Below are positions 10,395 to 19,697 of a stretch of 41,496 nt of DNA, in pieces (position 1 is the stretch's first letter; each line of letters starts with the position of its first letter). Location of the stretch: assembly GCA_943704415.1 (NCBI GenBank), contig CALSCO010001406.1, positions 1 to 41,496 of the forward strand, written 5' to 3'. This DNA comes from Parvularia atlantis (lineage: Eukaryota; Opisthokonta; Rotosphaerida). The notes below the pieces were generated by a model. It was not told where the DNA came from, did not search any database, and saw only the letters and a program-made list of their open reading frames with translations. Made by a program: the position numbers and the translations under genes.

Positions 10395-13300
10395 ATGGCC
10401 GGCCCCGCGCTGCGCCTGCGATCGGCGGCGGCCGGCGCGATTGCGACGCCCGGCGACGGCGCGAGGGCGAGGACGCGCGTGCTGCGTGACACGCCGCAGC
10501 GGATGCGCAGCAGCGGCGGGCGCGCGCGATCGTCGGGCGGTGCGGCGGACGGCGGGCCGGGCGGGCCGGGCGGGCCGGGCGGGCTGACGGCGGCCGCGCA
10601 GACGACGAGTATGACGACGATGAGGACGAGGACGATCAGCAGGAGCGGCGCGCATCGGCCAACGGGCGGCGGCGCTTGCGGTCCGTTGAGCCCGAGGAGC
10701 CCGAGGAGGACGAGGACGACGAGGACGTCGACGTGGGCGGCGAGGCGAGCGGCAGCGGCGAGGAAGGGGAGCAAGAGGTGTTCTACGACGCGGTCGAGGA
10801 CGACTCGGACCAGTCGCAGCCGATCAGTGCGCCGTTGCGGTGCGCTGCGCGCGGCGATCGCGCTCGACAGGTCGCTCACGCGTGCCGTGCAGCAGTCGGC
10901 ACGTGCGGCGACTCGACGACTCGCCCGACGTGGCGACCGAGACGCCCGAGCTCGTCGCGATTGTGCCGCTCGCGAGCACGACCGACCTCGCCTCGCACCG
11001 CGGACGTGCCGATCGGCCGCCGTTTGCGCTCGGCGTGCTCGTCGACGCCGCCATCCGCTTCTCGGACCAGCGCATGCGCACCGAGCAGGACATCTGCGAG
11101 TGGATCGAGGACACGTTCCCGTTCTACGCGCGCGCCGACGACGGCTGGCAGGTGCGTCCGCGCTCACCCCAAGTCTGCGGTCGCCTGACCTCGCGCAGCA
11201 CACGATCAACGCGATCCTGACCGGCAGCACCCACTTTGTCCGCGCCCCGCGCACGCCGCGCAGCCCCAAGGGCCACGGGTCCATGTGGGCGATCGGTGCG
11301 TGTGCGCTGTGAGCCGTTAGCCGTGCACTTGCCTCACCGCGGCATGCACAGCCGGCTTGCCCGTCGTGCCCGTCTCCGAGTCGACGCACCGTCACAGCTT
11401 CCAGCACAGCTCGCCGACGTACAAGAAGAAGGACAAGGGTGCCAAGGGCGCCGAGGCTGGTGCGCGCGCGCGGGCGCGTCTGTACAAAGCTCACATGCTC
11501 AACCGCGCGACAGACAACGACAAGAAGCGCGTGTTTGTGCACCGGCACTACGATGGCACGCTCGAGGCGTACAGCCGCGCGTTCCTCGACCACCTCGAGC
11601 TCGACCTCGACGAGGAGGAGGCGCGCGAGCAAAGCATCGTGCTCATCCCGATCGAGGATCGGTGCGCCGCCCACTGAGTACCGTAGCGCCTGACCGTGCG
11701 CGCGTCAGCTGGAAGAACGAATGGAACGACGCCGTGCAGATCCCGACCAAGCAACTGACGTCGCTGCCGCGCGCCGTCGTGAACGTCGTCGAGGCCGAGC
11801 CGCCCGCGCCGGCCTTCACCATGCCGGCCGAGTACATCGAGTGCGCTCACGCCACTGCCGCACGCACCCGCTGTCTGCTGACGTCGCCGCGCAGGTACGC
11901 CGGCGAGTGCACGGCCGTCAGCAACGACCGTGTGCTGTACGACCTGCGCGGCGAGGACTTTGACTTTTTCGACGTACTGCGGCGGATGTGCGTGTCGGCA
12001 TGCCGCCAATGTGCACGCTCATACGCCTCGCAGCGCCCTGCCGCGTGACAAGCTGACGGAGGACAAGCTCGAGGCGATCCTGGACCAGCTCGAAAAGGCG
12101 TACGGGCGTGCCGAGCTCGCGACGCTGCGTCAGCTCGACGAGGTGCGCGCTTGATGCGTGCTCTCATGGCTCACCCTGCGCGTGCACGCAGCAAAAGTCC
12201 TCGTCCGGTGTGCCATCGTCGACGCCGTCCGTGACCGACGACAACGACGACGACGACCTCATCCGCTGCTGCATCTGTCAGGTGCGGCCGCCGCTGCTGC
12301 CGGTCGCGTGCTCACCCAGCTTGCAACGCACAGGAGACTGAGTCGGAGGACACGAACGAGCTCGTGTTCTGCGACGGCTGCAGCGCCGCAGTGCACCAGG
12401 CGTGCTACGGCATCCTCAACGTGCCCGAGGCGCGCTGGTTCTGCTCGTCGTGCTCGTCCAACGGCGACTCGATCAAGTGCATGCTGTGCCCGAACCGCGG
12501 TGCGACGCGAACGATGTGCCGCTGCTGCTGCTGCTGCTGCTGCGTGCTCACGCTGCGTCGCGGGCGCAGGCGGGCCGATGAAGCGCACGGACAAGGGCCT
12601 GTGGTGCCACTCGGCGTGCGCGCTGTGGATCCCTGAGACGGGCTTCGAGGACGTGCTGCGAATGGAGCCGATCGTGCAGACCGAGGTGCGCGCGTGCGCG
12701 GGCGTGTGTGTACGACCAAGTGACTCACACTGCGCCCACAGACCATCCACGAGGACCGCTTCCGCCTCGGCTGCGTGCTGTGCCACGTGCGCGAGGGCGC
12801 GTGCATCCAGTGCGCGCAGCAGTCGTGGTACGCACGATGTCCGGCAGTGGTCCAACAGCTGACTGGTGCGCAGCTTTGCACCGTTCCACGTCTCGTGCGC
12901 CATGCTGCACGGCCTCGCGATGGAGATTCGGGAGAAGAAGGGCGTCGTGCACAAGGATGTGTTCTGCCTCAAGTGCGCCACCGCCGCCCGCTTGGCCGCG
13001 TGGCGTGCTGACGGCCGAGCGCTAGGCACAGCGCGAGCCGCAGCCAGTCGCACCAGCGGCCGCTGATGAACGCGCACGCCCAGACGCTGCCGCTGCGCTT
13101 TGACCCGACCAAGGCAACGCACCCTCGCTCCACCGCCCCATGCGCGTCTGACCGCCCGCCGCAGGTCACGCCCGAGTCGATCGCCAAGCGCTTCAGCATA
13201 TCGTCCTCGGCGGCCTCACGCATCGTCGTGTACTGGACGCTGCAGCGAAAAAAGTGCGCACGCCACCTGCACGCTGTGAGCAGCGGCTGACGACGCGCGC

Positions 13301-16300
13301 ACGCAGGCGAAACGGGCGGCCGCTGCTGAACGACATCGCTGTGCAGTCGTTCAACCTGCTGCAAAAGTGCGCCTCGTCGCACCCCTTGTGCGCCGCATGC
13401 ATGAACCAGCCCGCGCACAGGATCTCGTCCATGCACCGCTACCGCCAGTTCAACGCGCGCGCAGAGTCGTTCCGCCCGTTTGCCTTTTTCTCGCTCGACG
13501 AGCTCCGCGCCAAGCACTGGGGTGCGGGTCGCTACGCTGCCTGCTGTTGCTGTGGCTGACGGCAGCGCGCGTCCCGCAGACATCCAGACGTCGCACTCGC
13601 TCACGCGCCTCCTGTCTGAGCGCGGCCAGCTGCAGCGCAAGCGTCTACTCCTGTCCAAGACGCTGCTGGACGAGACCCTAACGGCGCTGACGGCGACGCT
13701 GCTGCGCCTGCTGGACGCTCTGAGCCGCATCACGGCGCTCGACCTCGAGGCGCGCCTGGCGAGCGCGGTGCACGCAACGCTCGGCGCATCTGTCGAGGCG
13801 TGGCGCAGCCACATCGAGCGCGGTGCGTCGTCGCTGCGCTGACTTGCGCTACCCGCGGCTGACGTGACGTGACACGTGCAGGCGAGTACGGGTCTTTGGC
13901 GCGCTTCGCGGCCGACCTGCGCGACGTGGTCAAGCGGACCGAGCCGGTGCTGCGCTTGCCCGGTGCATGCCCTCTCAGCGCCGCAATTGTCGCGTTGCTG
14001 ACACCCCGCAGCCGCAGAGAAAGCAAGCGCGCACGTGCAGGCGGCCGCGACGGCGCTGGGCGCGCTGTCGGCCGTGCGACCGCGCACGCTGATGAAGGAC
14101 ACGGCGGGCAACGCTCTCAGCCTCGAGGCCGTGCTGCTGACGGTGCTGGTCGTGGCTGGGCGGGAGCTGCAGTGCGCGCCGTGGCCACCGTCGTGCGCAG
14201 CTGCGTCTCACAGCTTCCGCGGGTGCAGGGCGAGCGTGCAGGAGGCGACTGCGCCGATCCAGGCGCAGCTGGCCGACACCGCCGCGCAGCTGCTGCAGAC
14301 CGACGTCAACATCTCCAAGGTGACGAGCGAGGACGAGATCCGTGAGCGCCGCCAGACCGTCGAAGTGCGCCGGCCGCTGGTGCGTGGTGGGGGTGGGCAC
14401 GGCACACACTGACACCATCTCTCGCAGCTGCGCTCACTGCTGAGCGACCTCGAGCGCTGCGACACGTACCAGATCTTTGCCGAGCCCGTCAGCACCGACG
14501 TCGTGCCCGACTACCTCCTCGTGATTGAGCACCCGATGGACTTTTCGACCATGCGCACCAAGGCACGACACTGCGCTCGCACGGGCGATGCTGACGCGCG
14601 TGCTGCGCAGCTCGAGACGGGCGAGTACGACAATGACTTTGCACAGGTCCTGCGCGACTTTCGCCGCATCATCACCAACTGCGTCACATACAACGCCGAG
14701 GGTACGCGTGCCCTTTGTTGTGCGCCTGCACACGCGCTGACAGGGTCGTCACAGGCTCGGACTACTACGTCGAGGCGCTCAACGTGCGCCACGTCGGCAA
14801 GAAGGTGCGCGGCGATGCTCGATCGTGCACGCCACTCACGAGCTCGCAGATCCTCAAGAAGTTTGTGCGCGCTCACCCAGAGCTTGACCTCGCCGCGGCG
14901 CTCGACGAGTTCCAGCAGCCGCTGCCGAGGATGCGCGTGCCCAAGACGCCACCGCCGCTCAAGCGACGCAAGTCGAGCGACGCGGGCTCGGAGGCGCTCG
15001 GCATTGCGGCGGACGGCGCGGTGGCAGAGACGGCCGCGAGCAGCGCGCCCCCGAGCGTGCCCAGAAACCGACAGGGCCGGCGGCCGTCCGGCCAGGGGCC
15101 CGGTGTGCCGGCTGAGACGTTCACGTGCGACGTGGCGCGGCGTGCGGTCGACGTGCACCTGGCCAGCAGCAAGTGGTGCGGCGGACCACGCTCTGCTCGC
15201 ACATCAGCAGCCTCACCGTGTGCGCACGCGGCAGGGGCAGTGCCGATTTTGCGTCACTCAAGAGCCGGTTACAGCGCGTGCTCGACATCATGGTGCTGCT
15301 GGACTCGAACGGCTTCTTTCTCACGCCTGTGAGCCTGCCCGAGCCGCTCATGAGCACGTATCGGTGCGTGCGCCGCTCATGTCTCACGCGCGCTGACGGC
15401 CGTCGGCGCGTGTGCAGCGAGCTTGTGCCGACGCCGATGGACCTCTCAACCATGGCGCGCAAGGTGGCCGCGCGCACGTACAAGTCGCTCGAGCACTTTG
15501 GCAGCGACCTCGCGCGCGTCTTCACCAACTGCTTCGCGTTCAACAACGACGACAGCATCTACGTGGCCGAGGCGCGCAAGATGAAGGATGTGGTGCGCCG
15601 CTTGGCGTTCTTGCGTGGTGACCGAGCGCTGACGGACGCACGCGTGGCAGGCCGACAAACTGCTTGCGATGATCCAGGACGCACACACGGGCGACGCCAC
15701 GTACGTGCATACTGCCGCGGCTTCACGGCTGAACCGCACGCACACAGCAGCCGATCGCGCCAGCCACGCCCCTCGGGCTCGCACGTGCCGGGCCAGCCCA
15801 ACATCCTCCCGCACGTCGAGCGCAGCCCGCTCGACCTCGTGGACCTGCTTGGGCTGCTGGAACGGTGTGGCCACGCTGCGGCGCGGACGCACGGCGCATC
15901 TGACATTCGCGCGTGACGCAGATACGACTGGGACGGCGTATTCCAGGGTGCGCCGCGCCGCGGCGACCCGTCACGCCCGGACCTGGGCGTGGTCCGCTGG
16001 CGCCTCGCTTCCGGGCACGTGGACGCGATGCCGAAGTTTGTCGACACCGTGGTGCGTGCTGCTCGCCGCGGCTGCTTGTCGCCTCACTGACAAGCCGCGG
16101 CAGAACGGCGTGTGGGCCGCGGCGTTCCGGCAGACGCGCGACGACCCGGAGCTGCAGGCGCAGGCGGCGCGCATGATGACCACGAGCGACCTGCTGTTCA
16201 GCGGTGCGCGCCAGCGGTGGTATGGGTTGTGCTGACGCACGTGCCGCAGCGTACGAGCGCGTGTTTGCGGAGGACGAGCCTGAGCAGCCGGCACTCAACG

Positions 16301-16911
16301 AGCCACTCGCGGTGCGCGATCGCAAGCGCGCACGCAAGGCCAAGTCCGAGCCCGAGCCCGAGCTCGAGCCCGAGCCCGAGCCCGAGCCCGAAACAGAGCG
16401 AAAGCCCGAGCGAGCGACGCGCAGCCGTACGCCAACCGTCGTCGACTCACCGCGGCTATCGCGGCGGCTGCAGATCGCCGAGCCCGAGCCCGTGCCGACC
16501 GACACGCCACGAGCGTTGCGCCGTGCCGCCGCCACACCACCACCGCCAGCACCGAGTCCGCTACGACCGCCGCGCAAGCTGCTCGCCGAGCCCGAAGTCC
16601 TGCGCTCGTCGCCACGGCTGCACCGCGGCACATCGCCTTCGTCTGCCGTGCCGTCCGCGCCGGCCTCGCCCGAGCGGCTGGCGTCGGCCAGCAAGAGCAA
16701 GAAGCGGCGCATCGAGGTGACCGCGCCGGACGAGGACGACGACGAGGACGACGAGGTCGACGAGACGCTCTTCCGCCGCTCCAAGCGCGTCGCCGCCCCG
16801 CCCTCGCCCGCCCCACCCACCGTCGTCCGCGCCAACCCGTCTCGCGCCGCCCGCCCGGGCCCACCGCCCGCGCCGCAGCGGGGCGCGAGCGGGCGACGGC
16901 CCGGTTTCTGA
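10395..16911 (+). CDS. Forkhead + BRPF-like chromatin reader (PHD, ePHD, two bromodomains)
   Basis: About 1,500 residues in roughly 35 exons; first exons 10395-10539, 10602-10826, 10871-11151, 11199-11295. Order: an acidic N-terminus; a forkhead domain (RPPFALGVLVDAAIRFS, EWIEDTFPFYA, GWQHTINAILTG, HFVRAPRTP, KGHGSMWAI); an enhancer-of-polycomb-like part (VLYDLRGEDFDFFDVL, EAILDQLEKAY); a PHD finger (CCICQ, LVFCDGCSAAVHQACYGI, WFCSSC); the CMLCPNRGGPMKRT knuckle and extended PHD (LWCHSACALWIPE, GCVLCHVREGACIQC, FHVSCAMLHGL), as in BRPF proteins; bromodomain 1 (EPVSTDVVPDYLLVIEHPMD, ITNCVTYNAEG); bromodomain 2 (LVPTPMDLSTM, FTNCFAFNNDDS); an (EP)n/basic tail. Both bromodomains keep the acetyl-lysine Asn. 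BRPF proteins scaffold MYST acetyltransferases on histone H3, so a similar nuclear role is inferred. The forkhead recognition helix lacks the usual NSIRHNLS residues. One intron near 13110 appears to be GC-AG. Confidence 0.85.
16345..16392 (+). repeat. (GAGCCC)n tandem repeat coding Glu-Pro in the BRPF-like tail
   Basis: About eight GAGCCC hexamers, one altered to GAGCTC, encode alternating Glu-Pro in the C-terminal disordered tail of the chromatin protein. They are in frame and without stops. Confidence 0.85.
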
Positions 16912-16990
16912 CCGTGAAAAAACCGAACGACGTGAGAGCACTGAGAACAAACAAGAAGAGCAAGTAAACGCGACCACGAGCATGCGCGGC

Positions 16991-17859
16991 TCACAGCTCG
17001 TCGCTGCGGCTGCCGGCCTTACGGTTGCGCTTGCCGCCGCGCCCGCGAACGTCCTCTGGCGGCTGCACGGGCTGATCGGCGTCGGGGGCGACTTCGGGGG
17101 TGGCGGCGTTGTTGCGCTTGTCGCGTTTGTCGCGCTGCTTGTCGCCGGGGCGTCCGCGACCGACAGTGACGCAGCCGCACGAGACGCGCTGGGCGTCGTT
17201 GAAGACCTTGCAGCCGATCATGCGCGTGCTCATCGCGTAGACCTCGACGGCCTGGCGGCAGGCCTCGCCGTCGGCGGCGGCGTCGCACTTGAGGCGCATG
17301 CACGTGTTGAGCTCGTTGTCGCAGTCGCCGCGGACGGCGTTGCAGGTGTTGTAGCACACGTCTTGCGCGCACACGCCCGATCAGCCCGCGTCACGTGCGC
17401 ATAGGGTGCCGGCACGCACGCAGCTGGCCGCAGCACTCGCCAAAGTCGACGTCGTTCGGGAGGGTGAGGCCCTCGGGCATGTTGCCGATGGGGCACGTGG
17501 TGACGGGCTCGACAACGCGGCCCTCCTTGGGCACGGCGCGCATGCCCTGCGAATCACGCTGCTCAGCACCGCATCGACAACGTGCGCACGGGGCACACGG
17601 CACGCACGCGCGGGCACGGGCGCGACGCCGGGCAGACTTCCTTCTGGCGGCTGCCGTCGACCATCCGCATCGCGTCGGCCATCGAGATCGTCTCGGGCAT
17701 CCCCGGCGGTGGGCCGTCGCGGCGCACGGCGGGCGGCGGCTGCCGCGGCCCGTCACCCGGACGCGCCGCGGGCTTGGGCGGGCGCAGCGCAGCGGCCGAT
17801 GGGGCGAGCGCCGCCAGCGAGACGAGCGCGACGATCAGGAGAAGGATCGCGACGCGCAT
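16991..17859 (-). CDS. Group XII phospholipase A2-like protein, catalytic dyad lost, ER-retention tail SDEL
   Basis: Exons 17608-17859, 17420-17558 and 16991-17361 sum to 762 nt and 253 residues. A signal peptide (MRVAILLLIVALVSLAAL) starts the protein. The core aligns with group XII secreted PLA2: NMPEGLTLPNDVDFGECC, then CYNTCNAVRGDCDNELNTCM, CRQAVEVYAMST and IGCKVFNDAQRVSCGC, with many Cys in family positions. The family active site reads CCxxHDxCY. Here splicing gives CCGQLHVCY, so the catalytic His is Leu and the following Asp is His. The protein should therefore not be a PLA2 enzyme; vertebrate PLA2G12B has the same His-to-Leu replacement. A charged Lys/Arg/Asp tail ends in SDEL, a KDEL-type ER-retrieval signal. 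Inferred to be an ER-luminal lipid-binding protein. It is convergent with the BRPF-like gene, 79 bp between stops. Confidence 0.82.
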
Positions 17860-18056
17860 TTCGGCCTGTCTCGGGTGCGCCGAAAGACGTGGTGGCGCGA
17901 TACGCCGCTCTGCGTCTCGCTTCTCCCGCTACGCATTATCATATACTGCGATGTAGGTGCTGAGCCGAGGGTTACTTTCTTGCTCGCTCGCTCTGCGGGT
18001 CAAGCTCGCGGTAGGCTGCAGTACCAGACAAGGTACAAAGACGGCACAGGGTGCGC

Positions 18057-18671
18057 TCACATCTTGGGCGCGTCGTGCGCCATCATGCCCTTGTCGCCAG
18101 GTGCGGCCGTCGCAGCGTGCATCATGCCATCGTGCGCGCCCTCGTGCTCGTGGTGGTGGCCGTGCTTGCTGCCCGTGAGCTTGTTCCACCAGTGCTTGTG
18201 GTGCTCGTGGTGCTGCTCGCCGGCCCCGCCCTGCATCATTGCGTCGTGTCCCTCGCCGGCGTGGTGCATCTTGTCGCCGCCGCCCTCGGCGTGCTCGGCG
18301 TGCTTGCTGCCGCGGTGCGAGCCCGTCAGCTTGTTCCACCAGTGCTTCTTGTGGTGCTTGCCCTCGTCGTGCATGTGCATGTCGTCGCCGTGTGTCATTG
18401 TGCCGTCGCCGTGCGCGTGCCCGTGACCCATGTTGTCGCCGTGCGCGTGCCCGTGGCCCATGTTGTCGCCCATCGTCATCGCTGCCATCTTGTCGCCGTG
18501 CATCATCTTGTCGCCCGCCATCATCTTGTCGCCGTGCATCATCTTGTCGCCCGCCATCATCTTGTCGCCGTGCATGGTCGAGCCCATCTTGTCACCGGCC
18601 ATCATCTTGTCGCCCGCCATCATCTTGTCGCCGTGCATCTTGTCGCCCGCCATCATCTTGTCGCCGTGCAT
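18057..18671 (-). CDS. Met/His-rich repeat tail, probably the continuation of the peroxiredoxin-like gene
   Basis: An open frame of 204 residues begins inside the end of the peroxiredoxin frame and ends with DAPKM and TGA at 18057-18059. The first third is tandem MHGDKM/MAGDKM units. Next are two GDNMGHGHAH units, then two copies of an HWWNKLTGS motif within His/Lys/Glu-rich sequence. By hand count about 34 Met and 36 His, one third of residues. Such composition is typical of copper- or other soft-metal-binding segments; binding is inferred. The upstream peroxiredoxin already enters the same repeat (GKGGDGMAG) but in another frame: all other copies read CTTGTCGCCCGCC on the plus strand, while 18672-18680 lacks the T. 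It could alternatively be a separate small gene starting at 18671. Confidence 0.65.
   Translation of the reverse strand: MHGDKMMAGDKMHGDKMMAGDKMMAGDKMGSTMHGDKMMAGDKMMHGDKMMAGDKMMHGDKMAAMTMGDNMGHGHAHGDNMGHGHAHGDGTMTHGDDMHMHDEGKHHKKHWWNKLTGSHRGSKHAEHAEGGGDKMHHAGEGHDAMMQGGAGEQHHEHHKHWWNKLTGSKHGHHHEHEGAHDGMMHAATAAPGDKGMMAHDAPKM
18480..18671. repeat. Tandem repeat of about 15-36 bp (CTTGTCGCC(G/C)...CATCAT units)
   Basis: A block of close repeats built on CATCATCTTGTCGCC and its variants, coding for (M/A/H)GDKM units on the minus strand. The units are nearly identical at the DNA level, which suggests recent expansion or homogenisation. The one defective unit is at 18669-18684. Confidence 0.85.
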
Positions 18672-19565
18672 CTTGCGCCCGCCATGCCGTCGCCGCCCTT
18701 GCCCGAGATGTTGGCTGCGGCTGCGACGAGTTCGTCGATGGGCGCGCGCTTGGTGAAGTCGGTGTCGAGGAACGCGTAGCGGATGACCGCGTCCTTGTCG
18801 AGCACGTACGTCGCGCCGATGTTGAGGCCCGGGTGCATGCTGCCCTCCTCGCCGTAGAGCTTCTTCCAGTCGATCGCAAACTCGGTCGTGTTGACCGACA
18901 TCAGGTCCGCGTCCACGTCAAAGTGCGTGCCGTACTGCTTGCTCACGGCGAAGCCGTGGTCGGTCAGCAGCTGGAATGTCGCGCCGGTCGCACCGCTGAA
19001 CTCGGCGCCGGCCTCGGGCTCCATGCCCGACACGGCGAGGATGCTCGCGCCCGCGGCCTCGAGCAGCGGCAGCGCCTTCTGCAGCGAGCGGATCTGAATG
19101 GTGCAGAACGGGCTGAGGGAGGGCGTGAGCACAAGTAGCGAGAGGAGTAGCAGCAGCAGCGCGAGCGCACCACCACGAGCCGCGGTAGAAGGCGAGCACA
19201 ACGGGGCCGCACGCGAGGGCGTCGGCGAGGCTGACGGTCTTGCGGTGGATGTTGGGCAGGGCGAAGAGCGGCGCCTTGTCGCCGACGTGCTTGGCGCGGG
19301 CGAGGATGTCGCTCTTGCCGAGCGCGGCGTAGCCGTTCTTGAACGCGGCGCTGCGCTCGGGCGCGAACGAGCCGATGACGCCGTCGACGTAGGTCGCGGT
19401 CGACGTAAGCTCGGTGCGCTGTGCGGTGGCGATCTCGGCGGCCGACATGGTGCGGGGGTTGATGGAGAGCGCGGCGGTGAGGCGGCGGGCGAGGCGGAAA
19501 GTGCGGCCGGGCCGGAGCCGTGCCGCGCGGCATTCCGGAGAGCGCCACGCGGAGCAGCGCGGCAT
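18653..19565 (-). CDS. Peroxiredoxin-like (AhpC/TSA family) protein
   Basis: Two or more exons. The ATG at 19565 gives a basic, Arg/Ala/Ser-rich leader that resembles a mitochondrial targeting peptide; the ATG at 19448 (MSAAEIATAQRTEL) is an alternative start. The fold begins GDKAPLFALPN and reaches VVLAFYRGSWW. Splicing across a 60-nt intron then gives CPFCTIQIRSLQ, so the active site is CxxC as in the RGxWCPFC peroxiredoxin-like group common in bacteria. Further conserved parts are ILAVSGMEPEAGAEF, FQLLTDHGFAVSKQYG and GATYVLDKDAVIRYAFLDTDF, then ELVAAAANISGKGG. Expected role: thiol-dependent reduction of peroxides. The frame closes at 18653 only because of the apparent one-base loss near 18675. 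Divergent with the FKBP gene, 132 bp apart. Confidence 0.83.
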
Positions 19566-19697
19566 CGGCGTGGTTCACCGCGCGGCCGGGTCCCGATCGA
19601 TCGTCAACAGCAATGGCCGCGAAGCGTGACAGCAGAGAGTCGAGGGGCACTTTCGCGCACCTTCCACCTCGCCGCCCTCTTCCGCCCTCGACCCCCG

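Noticed and set aside
17395-18426. Plus-strand frame of 343 codons across the PLA2-like and repeat genes
   Set aside because: It crosses two genes and an intergenic region without recognisable domains; Cys/Ser-rich composition comes from reading the repeats backwards.
18480-18671. Regular short repeats resembling a CRISPR array
   Set aside because: The repeats are contiguous, lack unique spacers and are in frame, coding GDKM units. This is a eukaryotic coding repeat.
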